A stretch of 64,000 nucleotides of DNA from Sphingomonadaceae bacterium. GTDB lineage: Bacteria; Pseudomonadota; Alphaproteobacteria; Sphingomonadales; Sphingomonadaceae. Made by a program: the position numbers and the translations under genes. The stretch covers positions 1 through 64,000 of the forward strand of contig RFPL01000006.1 in NCBI GenBank assembly GCA_009926135.1. Direction: 5' to 3'. Shown one piece after another: positions 43,018 through 52,255 of the stretch (positions within the stretch are counted from its first letter, which is position 1; every line of letters starts with the position of its first letter). The notes beneath the pieces were generated by a model. It saw only the letters and a program-made list of their open reading frames with translations. It searched no databases and had not been told where the DNA came from.

Positions 43018-45150
43018 ATGGGCCTGGCGCTGCGCCTCGTCTCCGGCCTGGTCGCGATGGCCGTCGCTGCCTGTCCGGTTGCGGCGAGCGCGCAAGTCTA
43101 TATCCCGCCGCCCGACGACCTCATCGAGCCGGTCCCGCCGCTGCCCCCCGATAGCGATCCAGGCAATGGCTCGCCGCTCGCCCCGCCACCCGCGTTACCC
43201 TTGCCGCCAATGGATACGGAGCAGGCCAAAGCCGAGGCACGGGCGATCGGGTCCGCGTCGCGGGATGCGAACAAGGACATCACCCAGGATCCCAATGCGC
43301 TGGGGCAGGTGCCGGTTTATACGCCCGGGATGCCCGCCGAGGCGAGCTTCTATGGAAACGACACGGCTCTCCCAGGGGCAGGGGCGAGCGCCGCCGATAC
43401 GAGCGAGGGGTTTCGCACGGTTCACGATCCCAGCCGGCCGGTGGTGCCGGTACAGCGTTCGGATATCCAGCGCGCGGTTGATGTCGAGGCCGATCCGCAG
43501 ACCTATCTCGAGGGCGAGAATTACAATGGCACCGAGGGTGAGTGCGTGCCGCTGCCGCCTGGGAACGGGGCCGGGCTGACAGCGGAATGGACCTGCAATG
43601 TGGGGACGGGTGTCATCGACCAGGAGGACAGGTGCTACAGCAATCTGACCGTCGATGAGTGGAACGAGAATCTTTACAAGTATTTGTGCGTGGTTGCGCC
43701 GGGGTTTGATGGTTGCGTGGGGTTGCGGGGGAACGGCCAGTGCCGGTACACATCGTCCTATCCGGTTCCGGATTACAACCTCACGGTCGATTATTACGAC
43801 TGCGACGTTCCGGTTTCCGATCCTAACGCGTACCTCTACGAGACGGTTGCGCAGCCCCCGCCCCCCGGGGCATTTCAGGTCGTCAGCAACATTTATCGCT
43901 GCAACAATGACGGGCTCAGCGAAGCGCTGACCGTCGATCCGCTGACATTTTACTGGAACGGCTATGTGACGGGCTTGCAGCAATGCGCGCCGATCGCTGC
44001 CGATCCTGGTTGCACGGAGACGACAGCGGCCGCGAGCGGGCTGGTCGAGCAGACCTTGTGCAAGACCTGGGAGTTTGTGGGCGATCCGTTCTCGACCTGG
44101 ACACTGATCTGCACCGAGTTGGCGCAGCCGGAGAAGTTCTATTCCTGTTCGTCGTATGTCGCCGGGGCTGTTGCGGAGCGGTCTGTCAGCAAGTGGTTCA
44201 CCGAGACCTGGGTCGATGCGGCTTGTTCGGTCGATCTCGGAAGCTGCAGCTATGCACGCGAAGAATGCACGGCGGGGCCGGAGACAAGGGTCGTCGACGG
44301 GGTCGCGGTCACCCGGGCGTGCTGGCAGAAGTCCAAGGTCTATATGTGCCAGAATACGGTGGGCGGCCTCAACGATTGCGGCGCGCTCGAGGCGAACAGC
44401 CAGTGCCGTATGGACCGCGAAATCTGCCTTGACGATCCGCCGACCGGCGGGGGCTGCGTAGTCTCCGAGCGGGTTTACGTTTGCCCGATCGCCGGAACCA
44501 CCCCGGAGCCGACGCAATATATCTGCGGCGACGACGTCTATTGCGTCAACGGCGAGTGCGAGGCGGTGCAGCGCGAAGCCTCGACCGAGTTCAAGGATGC
44601 GGTGGTTGCGCTGAACGCGCTCGGCCAGGCCAATGCAGAATTCGATGAGACCACCTTGATGCTGTTCAGTGGCACCCGCGAGACCTGCAGCAAGAAGGTC
44701 TTCGGGCTGTCCAATTGCTGCTCGGGGTCGGGCGTCCCGCTGCTCACGCCGTGGATTTGCAATGCGGCCGAGCGGCTGCTCGACCAGAAGGACGATGCGG
44801 GGCTCTGCCACAAGCTCGGGACCTATTGTTCGTCGAGCATCCTCGGCATCTGCGTGACGCGCAAGGACGCCTATTGCTGCTTTGAATCGAAGATCAGCCG
44901 GATCCTTCAGGAGCAGGGCCGCCCGCAAATCGGCAAGCCCTGGGGTACGCCGAAAAACGGTACTTGCGAGGGCTTCACCATTTTCGAGTTCCAGCAGCTC
45001 GACCTTTCGATCATGGATTTCAGCGAGGTCTATGCCGAGTTCCAGGACGCCGCGCGGCTGCCCGACGAAGCGGCGGCGCTCGCCGAAATTCAGGCAAAAA
45101 TCGAAGCCTATTATGCGCGGGGGACACCAGCCCCGCCGGAGAATCCATGA
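43018..45150 (+). CDS. traN: Mating pair stabilisation protein TraN
   Basis: A 710-residue exported outer-membrane protein with a signal peptide and Pro-rich N-terminus. About 50 cysteines are concentrated after residue 170 (for example EWTCNVGTGVIDQEDRCYSN and CWQKSKVYMCQNTVGGLNDC), as in TraN adhesins of F-like systems. It binds recipient surface partners and stabilises mating pairs. The C-terminal third (NCCSGSGVPLLTPWICN) is the conserved TraN portion. A 669-residue antisense frame here is a codon-bias shadow. The stop overlaps the next ATG. Confidence 0.87.
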   Translation: MGLALRLVSGLVAMAVAACPVAASAQVYIPPPDDLIEPVPPLPPDSDPGNGSPLAPPPALPLPPMDTEQAKAEARAIGSASRDANKDITQDPNALGQVPVYTPGMPAEASFYGNDTALPGAGASAADTSEGFRTVHDPSRPVVPVQRSDIQRAVDVEADPQTYLEGENYNGTEGECVPLPPGNGAGLTAEWTCNVGTGVIDQEDRCYSNLTVDEWNENLYKYLCVVAPGFDGCVGLRGNGQCRYTSSYPVPDYNLTVDYYDCDVPVSDPNAYLYETVAQPPPPGAFQVVSNIYRCNNDGLSEALTVDPLTFYWNGYVTGLQQCAPIAADPGCTETTAAASGLVEQTLCKTWEFVGDPFSTWTLICTELAQPEKFYSCSSYVAGAVAERSVSKWFTETWVDAACSVDLGSCSYAREECTAGPETRVVDGVAVTRACWQKSKVYMCQNTVGGLNDCGALEANSQCRMDREICLDDPPTGGGCVVSERVYVCPIAGTTPEPTQYICGDDVYCVNGECEAVQREASTEFKDAVVALNALGQANAEFDETTLMLFSGTRETCSKKVFGLSNCCSGSGVPLLTPWICNAAERLLDQKDDAGLCHKLGTYCSSSILGICVTRKDAYCCFESKISRILQEQGRPQIGKPWGTPKNGTCEGFTIFEFQQLDLSIMDFSEVYAEFQDAARLPDEAAALAEIQAKIEAYYARGTPAPPENP

Positions 45151-45521
45151 TGGGCAGCGGTAGCGGCAACGTCCTCCAATTCGGCAAAAGGGCTGCGGCG
45201 CCACCCTTGTCGGTGATGGAGTTCCTGGTCGGCATGGCGCTGTGCCGCCGTGGCGGTTCGACCTCGTCGCAGATCCGCAAGGAGACCTCGCGGCTGTTCG
45301 ATGCGAGTGTCGAGGAGGGGGCCATAATGGAGGCGCTGGTCGGGATCGAGGGCAGGGGCTGGGCTTCGCGCAGCGGCCGCGAGTTCGCGATCGCCGAGAC
45401 CGGAGTCGAGGTGATGCAGACCTTTTTCACCGCGATGGTGCGGTTGCTCGATGGCGGACGGGGTTTGCTCGATGTCTCGGTTCTGACGTCGATCGTGCGC
45501 GAATTTGAAAGGAAAGGGTGA
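45147..45521 (+). CDS. Small soluble tra-operon protein, winged-helix-like
   Basis: 124 residues, no signal peptide or membrane helix. The pattern SVMEFLVGMALCRRGGSTSS, then IMEALVGIEGRGWASRSGRE, resembles a small winged helix (helix, helix, wing with GREFAIAETG). ATG 45147 overlaps the traN stop and the TGA overlaps the traF ATG. The family is unrecognised; a cytoplasmic regulator inside an envelope operon is notable. Confidence 0.55.
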   Translation: MMGSGSGNVLQFGKRAAAPPLSVMEFLVGMALCRRGGSTSSQIRKETSRLFDASVEEGAIMEALVGIEGRGWASRSGREFAIAETGVEVMQTFFTAMVRLLDGGRGLLDVSVLTSIVREFERKG

Positions 45522-46339
45522 TGGCGATGCGGAAAACGGTCAACGGGTTGGTGGCGCTTGGCCTGGTGCTTGGCGGGATCGCGCCGGTTCGGGCGGAGGG
45601 CGGCGACGGGGTCGAGGTCAGCCAAGCGGAGGACGACCTCTATTGCAAGCAGCGCCAGCTCGGAACCTGGTTCTATTGCGAAAAGTCCAAGGCCGAGTTT
45701 GTCCGGCCGAAGCCCGCGGCGCCGGCGGCGAACGCCACCCAGCGCCTCAAGGCGATCACCGACCGGCTCAACGAGATGAAGGCCGCGGCGCTGCTCGATC
45801 CCAGCCCGGAGAACGTGACGGCCTATGTCCGCTACCAGCGCGAGCAGCTCGATCGTTCTTCGATGTTCGCCGATGTCTGGCAGCGCGCGCTGTGGCAGGA
45901 TCCGGACCTCGATTACACGCTGCAGCGGCCGGTCTCGACGCTCGGCAAGCGGGCCTGGCTCGATTCGCGCAACGTCAACCGCGATGTCGTCATGGCGCAG
46001 CTCTCGCAGCGCTACGGGGTGTTCTATTTCTACGCCTCGTCGTGCGGCGCCTGCGATGTGTTCTCGCCGATCCTGAAGGCGGTGAGCGACAAGTTCGGGC
46101 TGTCGGTCCTCGCGGTCTCGATGGACGGCGGGCCGTCGTCGGTGTTCCCCAACTACATGGTCGATACCGGCCAATACGAGAAGCTCGGCATGGGCAGCGA
46201 CCGGCAGGTTCCCGCGCTGGTGCTGTTCGACAGCGTGACCAAGCAGCCGATGCCGATCGGCTACGGCATCCTTTCGCAGGACGAGATCACCGACCGGATT
46301 TTTCAGCTCACCCAGGTTGAGCCCGGGACCGACTATTGA
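45521..46339 (+). CDS. traF: Type-F pilus assembly protein TraF
   Basis: 272 residues with a signal peptide (VNGLVALGLVLGGIAPVRAE). The thioredoxin-like C-terminal domain carries YFYASSCGACDVFSPILKAV, with an intact CGAC pair that F TraF itself lacks, and QVPALVLFDS as the cis-Pro loop. It is part of the pilus assembly group with TraH. Start ATG 45521 overlaps the previous stop by one base. Confidence 0.87.
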   Translation: MAMRKTVNGLVALGLVLGGIAPVRAEGGDGVEVSQAEDDLYCKQRQLGTWFYCEKSKAEFVRPKPAAPAANATQRLKAITDRLNEMKAAALLDPSPENVTAYVRYQREQLDRSSMFADVWQRALWQDPDLDYTLQRPVSTLGKRAWLDSRNVNRDVVMAQLSQRYGVFYFYASSCGACDVFSPILKAVSDKFGLSVLAVSMDGGPSSVFPNYMVDTGQYEKLGMGSDRQVPALVLFDSVTKQPMPIGYGILSQDEITDRIFQLTQVEPGTDY

Positions 46340-46350
46340 GGAGGCGCGAG

Positions 46351-47832
46351 ATGGCCGTGACGAAGATTGCCGGGCGCGGGACGCGGATGAAGCGGCTGGC
46401 CAAGAAGTGCCTCCGCAGGGCGGCGGGCTCCGTTCTCGCGCTTTCGGTTGCGCTCGCCGGTTCGAGCCCGGCGATGGCGGGGGTCGAAGGCGAGATGAAC
46501 AATTTCATGAACGAGATGGGCGCTTACGGCAATGCGACCGGACCGGCGTCCTATCAGAGCCAATCGGGCGGCTATTACACCGCCGGCAATCTCTGGGCGC
46601 GGTTCCCCCAGCGGAACATTCAGCCGTTCAATCTGCAGCTGCCGGGTGCGCGCGCGGGCTGCGGCGGGATCGACCTGTTCGCGGGATCGTTCTCGTTCAT
46701 CAACACCGCCGAGCTCGTCGCAATGCTCAAGGCGACGGCCAACAATGCCCTGGGCTTCGCCTTCAAGCTCGCGATCGACAGCATCTCGCCCGAAATCGGC
46801 AAAGTGATGGACGAGCTCGCGCAGAAGGTTCAGCAGATGAACCAGTTCAACATGAACAGCTGCGAGACCGCGCAGGCGCTGGTCGGCGGTCTGTGGCCGC
46901 GCACCGACGCGGCGTCGTCCGAGATCTGCAAGGCGATCGCCAATTCGCAAGGGGCGGTGGCCGACTGGGCGCGGGCGCGCCAGCAGTGCAACAATGGTGG
47001 CCAGCGCGATGCCTTGAAAGGCGCGAACAGCGATCCGACGATGAAAGATCAGCCCGGGATGCCGGTCAACTATACCTGGCACGCGCTGCAGAAGAAATAC
47101 AATGGGTTCGATCCCGAGTTCCGCGAGTTCCTGATGAACATGGTCGGGACGGTGATTTACGATCCAACCGGTTCTGGCAATGGATCGGGAGCGCCGCGGA
47201 TTGCGACGATCCCGGCGGCCGATGCGGCGATGATTTCCAAGCTGCTCGATGGCACCGGCAGCTCGGGGCCAATCACGATCCAGGGCTGTGCCGACACCTC
47301 AGGCGATTGCCTGTCGATTGTCCAGAAGAGCGTGACGGTGAGCAATACGAGTGCGATCCGGCCGCGGGTTCGCGCGCTGATCGCTTCGATGTTTGACAAG
47401 GCGAGGAACGGCGGCGCGCTTTCGCCAGCCGAGATCCAGTTGCTCGGGCTGGCGAGCGTGCCGGTTTACAAGATCGTCACGGTCTATGCGGCCAGCGAGG
47501 GCAACCTCGATTCAACCGTGGTCGATCAGATGTCCGAAATCGTCGCGGTCGACCTGGTCGCGACGATGGTGATGCGCTTTCACGACATCGCGACCAACGC
47601 CTCGGCCACGTTCGAGAAGGCGGATCAGGAATCGCTCGCCGAATGGCGCGATACGTTGCGCGATTCCCGCGACAATTTCCGGGCGATCTCGGTGCGGACT
47701 TCGCAAAGGTTCGACCAAGTCTTCGCTTTGATCCAGCGCACGCAGATGGTCGAGAAGCAGCTGAAGAGCCAGCTTACGCCGAAGATGGTCGGGGCCTTGC
47801 GGTTCTCGCGGTCGGTCGGTGGCCGGATGTGA
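46351..47832 (+). CDS. traH: Conjugal transfer protein TraH
   Basis: A 493-residue periplasmic protein. The start ATG 46351 follows GAGGAGG. After a signal peptide ending AMA come the TraH blocks NFMNEMGAYGNATGPASYQS, GGYYTAGNLWARFP, CGGIDLFAGSFSFIN and NMNSCETAQALVGGLWP. The C-terminal part is helical. TraH, with TraF and TraG, is needed for pilus assembly at the outer membrane. Confidence 0.9.
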   Translation: MAVTKIAGRGTRMKRLAKKCLRRAAGSVLALSVALAGSSPAMAGVEGEMNNFMNEMGAYGNATGPASYQSQSGGYYTAGNLWARFPQRNIQPFNLQLPGARAGCGGIDLFAGSFSFINTAELVAMLKATANNALGFAFKLAIDSISPEIGKVMDELAQKVQQMNQFNMNSCETAQALVGGLWPRTDAASSEICKAIANSQGAVADWARARQQCNNGGQRDALKGANSDPTMKDQPGMPVNYTWHALQKKYNGFDPEFREFLMNMVGTVIYDPTGSGNGSGAPRIATIPAADAAMISKLLDGTGSSGPITIQGCADTSGDCLSIVQKSVTVSNTSAIRPRVRALIASMFDKARNGGALSPAEIQLLGLASVPVYKIVTVYAASEGNLDSTVVDQMSEIVAVDLVATMVMRFHDIATNASATFEKADQESLAEWRDTLRDSRDNFRAISVRTSQRFDQVFALIQRTQMVEKQLKSQLTPKMVGALRFSRSVGGRM

Positions 47833-47886
47833 TGGGCTGCCGCGCCGTCCGAAAGGGGTTGCCAGGCTTCCTGAGAGGGTTGCGCC

Positions 47887-50800
47887 ATGCTTGACGTGTT
47901 CACCGTCGGGGGCGGGGAATATCTCGTCAACATGTTCAACGCCGTGGCCGCCTGGAGCGGGTCGGGCGGTTTCAAGTCGCTGATCAGGGTCGTCATGGTG
48001 ATGGGCCTGATCTATGCGCTGCTCGTCACGGCGATGAACCTCGATTGGCGGGTGTGGTTCCGCTGGTTCCTCCAATCGACGCTGGTTTACAGCTGCCTGA
48101 TGGTCCCGACCGTGACGGTACGCGTGGTCGATCGGGTGAACCCTGGCCTTCCTGCGGCTGCGGTCGGTAACGTCCCGCTGGGGCTTGGGGTGATGGCTTC
48201 GTTCACAAGCCAGGTCGGGGACTATCTGACGCGGACCGCCGAGACTGTCTTCGTGATGCCCGCGCAGCTGCAATATTCGAACGGCGGGATCGTTTACGGC
48301 GCGCGGCTCTGGGACAAGGCGATGACCTTCCAGGTCAAGGACCCGGTCTTCCGGGGCAATCTCGACAATTACATGAAGCAGTGTCTCTATTACGACATCC
48401 TGCTCGGGACGGCCGATATCGCCGCGCTCGCCGACTCAACGGACCTCTGGAACGACATCGGCGCGGTAGCCGCGACCAACCGGGGCATCCTCTACACGCA
48501 GCTCAATGGCGCGGTTTACGAGAATGTCGGAATGACCTGCCAGCAGGCTTGGAACGCATTGAACGGCCAATGGGCCACCTATTTGGGGACCTACGTTCCG
48601 CGGTTTGCACAGTCCTTCTATCCGGATCTGACCACGGCGGCGGCGAATGCGAAGATAGCTGCGGATTTGCCGGTGGTGGGAAATTTGTTCACCGGCTCGG
48701 CGGCCCCTGCCAATCAGGTGCTGCGCCAGAACGCGCTAGTCGATGTGATCGAGGGCGCGCAGCTCAATTTCGGCGACGACGAGGCCGATGCCTTCGCGCT
48801 CACGCGCGCGGATACGCAGGCGCGCAATTCGATGACCGGGATCGCGCAGCAGGCTATGACCTGGGTGCCGGTCTTGAACGTGATCCTGACGATGATCTTC
48901 TACGCGATGTTCGTGGTGGTGTTCCCGCTGTTCCTGTTCCCAAAGACCGGGGTGAGCACACTCAAGGGCTATTTCGGCGGCTTCTTCTACCTCGCCGCCT
49001 GGGGACCGATTTACGTCCTGCTGCACATGTTCCTGATGGACCGGATGGCGCGGATGATGACGGCCGAGACCCCCGGCGGCTTGACTTTGGCAGGGTGGGG
49101 CGGTGCCGATGCGGTCACCGACGATATGGCGACGATGGCGGGGATGCTGATGATGTCGGTTCCCGTGCTGGCAGGAATCCTCGCGCGCGGGGCAGGGGCG
49201 GTCGCCAGTTCTGCGGGGTCGTTCTTTTCGGCGGCGCAGGGCGGGGCCGAGGCCGCGTCAATCGAGCGCACGACCGGGAACTACGCCTATGGCAATTCGA
49301 GCTTCTCGAATTTCAGCGCGAACACGCGCCAGGCCAATAAGTGGGATGAGCGCCCCGAGATCGACTATGGGGCCGGTCGATCGGCTTTCCACTACACCGA
49401 CGGGCGTGTCGCGACCGATTTCGGCAACGGGCGCCCAGTGATGAACGCCAGTGGCGGGATCGACTTGCTGCCGTTCAAGCCAATGTGGAATCAGGGCTAT
49501 ACCAGCAACCTTCGCGCCCAGGGCCAGGCCTATTTGAATGAGGCCGATCGGATTGAGAACTCCACGGCCGAGACCTGGCGCAGTGGTACTGGGCGGTTCG
49601 GTAGCTCCACTTCGGCGGATTCTAGTGCGACGGGTAATCGTTGGGCACAGGGGTCGTCCAATGATGTGACGAATTCCACAGGCGGAAATGTGACCGTGTC
49701 AGGGAGTTCTAGTGACACGCGCAATGTCAGCGCCGGTGTAACATCGGGTGTTCGGGAGGGTACGCGCGATAGTTCGACCTGGTCGTTGGGGCTCGGGCCG
49801 AAAGTTTCATATGGTGACGAACGTGGCGGCGGCGGTGGCGGCGGCGGCGAAAATGGCGAGGGCGATGGTGGACAGAAGCGGGGCGCGCTCGACTGGCGGA
49901 CTGAAGGAGATGCGGGCTGGCGGGGATCGAGGGACTCTTATGACGATAGCTTCTCGACCGCTGAGCAGAGGCGTGGCCGGGATCAGAGTATTGCGAGCGG
50001 TGTGACGGTTAGCGGCAACTCCGGAACTGTTAGGTCGGGTCGGCAGTACAGTTCGAATGAAGAGTATGGCGATAGGAGCCATACCGAGGCTACGACGACT
50101 GGCACGGACTGGCGCATCTCAGAAGATCAGGAAAGGCGTCGGGCTGCAGCGCATTACCGAGAACTCGGCACCCGAATGGTGAATGAGGCCGACTATTCTG
50201 AGTCCAGCGGCTTCAACATGTCTCAGGACATGTCCAATGTGATTGGCAGTCGTTACCGGGATCTTCAACGGCAGCACCCGGAACTGATGTTACCCGATCT
50301 CTCGGATCCGAATCTGTCGATGGAGCAGATGCGTCGTCGTGATCAGGGTATCCGCATGGTCACAGAAGATCTTCTGGGTGATATTCAGCGCAGGGATTTT
50401 TCGGAGCTTGGCGACGTCAGTCGCATAGGGGCTGCACAGCCGCCTTCGACGGTTGGAGGGCGGCCAGCGGGCATCGGCCCTTTAGAGCGCCCCGGTCTGT
50501 CCCCTGAGGGGGGTCTTGGGCCAGCTGGGCAGATCGAGGGGGGCGATTACAACCTTGTAGCCTTGGGTAGGGGTGAGCGTGCCGCGTTGCCGGTGGCCGG
50601 GCGCGTACGATCGGGGCTCGGTGGCCGGGTGAATCCGGTTACCGGCGAACGCGGAGAGCATAACGGCATCGACATTCCCGCAGCCCGCGGTACGCCCGTG
50701 ATTCTGCAAGCCGGTGGTGTCGTTGAGCGCATCGATTTCCAAGAAAATGGGGCTGGCAACTACGTCGTTATCAACCATGGGAATGGCGTGCTGACCAAGT

Positions 50801-50982
50801 ACTTTCACTTGGATCAGCGGTCGGGTTTGGTCCCTGGGCGCAGGGTTGATGCAGGAGCGGTAGTCGGCAATGTCGGCAGCACTGGTCGATCGACTGGGCC
50901 GCATCTTCACTATGAGGTTTGGCGGGATGGTGCGCCCGTCGATCCTCGCCGGTTCGCCATCAGGCGAGCATCAGGCGACTGA
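47887..50982 (+). CDS. traG: TraG mating-pair protein with C-terminal M23 peptidase domain
   Basis: A 1031-residue inner-membrane protein. The N-terminal 430 residues are the TraG_N domain with several membrane spans (FKSLIRVVMVMGLIYALLVT, VLNVILTMIFYAMFVVVFPL, GIL-rich segment near 410). A Ser/Gly/Asn-rich periplasmic stretch runs from about 480 to 720. At the end is a LytM/M23 domain: GEHNGIDIPAARGTPV near 922-937 (HxxxD) and GPHLHYEVWR near 1003-1012 (HxH), all zinc ligands present. F TraG acts in pilus assembly, mating-pair stabilisation and entry exclusion; the peptidase end would add wall cleavage. Confidence 0.88.
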   Translation: MLDVFTVGGGEYLVNMFNAVAAWSGSGGFKSLIRVVMVMGLIYALLVTAMNLDWRVWFRWFLQSTLVYSCLMVPTVTVRVVDRVNPGLPAAAVGNVPLGLGVMASFTSQVGDYLTRTAETVFVMPAQLQYSNGGIVYGARLWDKAMTFQVKDPVFRGNLDNYMKQCLYYDILLGTADIAALADSTDLWNDIGAVAATNRGILYTQLNGAVYENVGMTCQQAWNALNGQWATYLGTYVPRFAQSFYPDLTTAAANAKIAADLPVVGNLFTGSAAPANQVLRQNALVDVIEGAQLNFGDDEADAFALTRADTQARNSMTGIAQQAMTWVPVLNVILTMIFYAMFVVVFPLFLFPKTGVSTLKGYFGGFFYLAAWGPIYVLLHMFLMDRMARMMTAETPGGLTLAGWGGADAVTDDMATMAGMLMMSVPVLAGILARGAGAVASSAGSFFSAAQGGAEAASIERTTGNYAYGNSSFSNFSANTRQANKWDERPEIDYGAGRSAFHYTDGRVATDFGNGRPVMNASGGIDLLPFKPMWNQGYTSNLRAQGQAYLNEADRIENSTAETWRSGTGRFGSSTSADSSATGNRWAQGSSNDVTNSTGGNVTVSGSSSDTRNVSAGVTSGVREGTRDSSTWSLGLGPKVSYGDERGGGGGGGGENGEGDGGQKRGALDWRTEGDAGWRGSRDSYDDSFSTAEQRRGRDQSIASGVTVSGNSGTVRSGRQYSSNEEYGDRSHTEATTTGTDWRISEDQERRRAAAHYRELGTRMVNEADYSESSGFNMSQDMSNVIGSRYRDLQRQHPELMLPDLSDPNLSMEQMRRRDQGIRMVTEDLLGDIQRRDFSELGDVSRIGAAQPPSTVGGRPAGIGPLERPGLSPEGGLGPAGQIEGGDYNLVALGRGERAALPVAGRVRSGLGGRVNPVTGERGEHNGIDIPAARGTPVILQAGGVVERIDFQENGAGNYVVINHGNGVLTKYFHLDQRSGLVPGRRVDAGAVVGNVGSTGRSTGPHLHYEVWRDGAPVDPRRFAIRRASGD

Positions 50983-51018
50983 TTTGGTTTGGGGTCCGCC
51001 GATGCGTTCGGGCGAAGT

Positions 51019-51210
51019 TCAGAACTGAATGTTGAACTGAACCTTGGCAATCACGATCGTTGCGATGAGCATGAAAACGATTGCGTGCAGAGTGAACCGT
51101 ATGGGAGCCCTTTGGAAGGTGAAGCCCCGTCGGCGGGTTGCGCGGGGGCGATCATCCCCGCTGTACTGCCAGTGGCCGCTGTTGTCTGGAATGAAGTGCC
51201 AGTCGCGCAT
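51019..51210 (-). CDS. Small C-tail membrane protein
   Basis: 63 residues from ATG 51210, which has AAGGA eight bases upstream; an earlier ATG at 51282 lacks one. A polar, basic N-terminal part (HFIPDNSGHWQYSGDDRPRA) is followed by a single C-terminal membrane helix (LHAIVFMLIATIVIAKVQF). It is convergent with traG. No function recognised; a surface-exclusion or membrane-toxin role is possible but unsupported. Confidence 0.5.
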   Translation of the reverse strand: MRDWHFIPDNSGHWQYSGDDRPRATRRRGFTFQRAPIRFTLHAIVFMLIATIVIAKVQFNIQF

Positions 51211-51282
51211 GTTCAATTCCTTCGAGCGTCCTGTCGTTTGCAGGCGACTCTGATTGAGGATGTTTACCAGCAAACCGTTCAA

Positions 51283-51527
51283 ATTTCAATCACCAAGCTC
51301 CCCCGCTCTCGGCTGCCGTTAGGCAGAACGATTGGAAATTTGCGGCGGAGCCTCAGGTCGCCGTTCGGGCGCTCGGGCAAGCTTGCCGGGAAATTGGCCG
51401 GCGGCGTAGGCTAGCTGAATCGTTTCAAATGGCTTGGGATTGCTTGAACGAGCGACAGCGCAGTCTTCATGGAGTTTGCTGACAGCCCTGTCCCCATCCT
51501 GGTCGTGGCCTCTTCGAGCATCGGCGT
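51283..51527. other. Intergenic stretch without supported genes
   Basis: 245 bp between the small membrane protein and the abiE operators. Short frames on both strands look like noise. It probably carries the promoter of the small minus-strand gene and the end of the tra transcript. Confidence 0.4.
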
Positions 51528-51557
51528 TGTCCGAAATCCGTCTACATTTTTCGGACA
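51528..51557. promoter_or_regulatory. abiE operator copy 1, 30-bp inverted repeat
   Basis: Arms TGTCCGAAA and TTTCGGACA enclose a 12-base centre containing CTACAT. The same element recurs 45 bp downstream. Two inverted repeats before an AbiEi gene match the known mode in which AbiEi dimers bind paired inverted repeats and repress their operon cooperatively. Confidence 0.65.
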
Positions 51558-51572
51558 CTCAAACATAGACTT

Positions 51573-51602
51573 TGTCCGAAATTCTACTACATATTTCGGA
51601 CA
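51573..51602. promoter_or_regulatory. abiE operator copy 2, touching the start codon
   Basis: TGTCCGAAAT and ATTTCGGACA with centre TCTACTACAT share CTACAT with copy 1. Its last base is the A of the AbiEi ATG (51602), so bound antitoxin would cover the transcription start and initiation region. Confidence 0.65.
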
Positions 51603-52255
51603 TGGACCATGTGCCATCTGGACTGAAAGCGCAGATTCTCGATCGTATCGACCGGGGAGCGCCCAATGCTGTCTGGACGCCTTCGGACTTTCTCGATCTT
51701 GCCGGGCGCGATGCCGTCGACAAAACCCTCCAGCGCCTCGTCAAGTGGAGCGAACTGCGCCGCATCGACCGCGGGCTTTATGACAAGCCGCAATTCAACA
51801 GCCTGACCCGGAACGATAGCGCCCCCGATCCGCGCGCGGTCATCGACGCGGTTGCGCGCCGCGACCAGATCCGCGTGCTGGTCGACGGTATGACCGCTGC
51901 CAACGATCTCGGCTTTACCATTGCCGTTCCGGCAAAGATCGTCGTCCACAGCGAGGCCCGGCAGAAGTCGATCAAACTCGACAATCTCAGTATCACCTTC
52001 AAACAGACTGCCGCCAGCAAGCTGTTCTGGGCGGGGCGGCCCGCCATGCGCATCGTTCAGGCGCTGCACTGGTTGCGCGACACCATGTCCGGCGACGATA
52101 GCGACCAATGGCAGGTCCGGCTGGCCTCGCTGCTGGCGGACCCGCGTCACGGCGCTACATTGAAGGCGGACCTTGCCGACGGGCTGACGACGCTGCCGGC
52201 CTGGATGCAGGACATGCTGCGGCCGCTCGTCGTCGGCGGGACGCCCCCGGCATGA
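51602..52255 (+). CDS. AbiEi-family antitoxin (DUF6088 type), second abiE locus
   Basis: 217 residues from ATG 51602; a TTG at 51572 lies within the operator and is rejected. The N-terminal winged HTH (WTPSDFLDLAGRDAVDKTLQ and LVKWSELRRIDRGLY) is followed by the DUF6088 body (VDGMTAANDLGFTIAVPAKI). It probably represses its own promoter at the two 30-bp repeats and neutralises the toxin encoded next. The stop overlaps the toxin ATG (ATGA). The gene is unrelated in detail to the first abiEi at 22815. Confidence 0.82.
   Translation: MDHVPSGLKAQILDRIDRGAPNAVWTPSDFLDLAGRDAVDKTLQRLVKWSELRRIDRGLYDKPQFNSLTRNDSAPDPRAVIDAVARRDQIRVLVDGMTAANDLGFTIAVPAKIVVHSEARQKSIKLDNLSITFKQTAASKLFWAGRPAMRIVQALHWLRDTMSGDDSDQWQVRLASLLADPRHGATLKADLADGLTTLPAWMQDMLRPLVVGGTPPA

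Noticed and set aside
43195..45204. 669-residue minus-strand frame across traN
   Set aside because: Shadow of a GC-rich gene; no domain or motif, while the plus strand has an obvious Cys-rich TraN.
51572..51601. TTG start that would lengthen the second AbiEi by ten residues
   Set aside because: Those codons are the operator repeat; ATG 51602 gives the family N-terminus.
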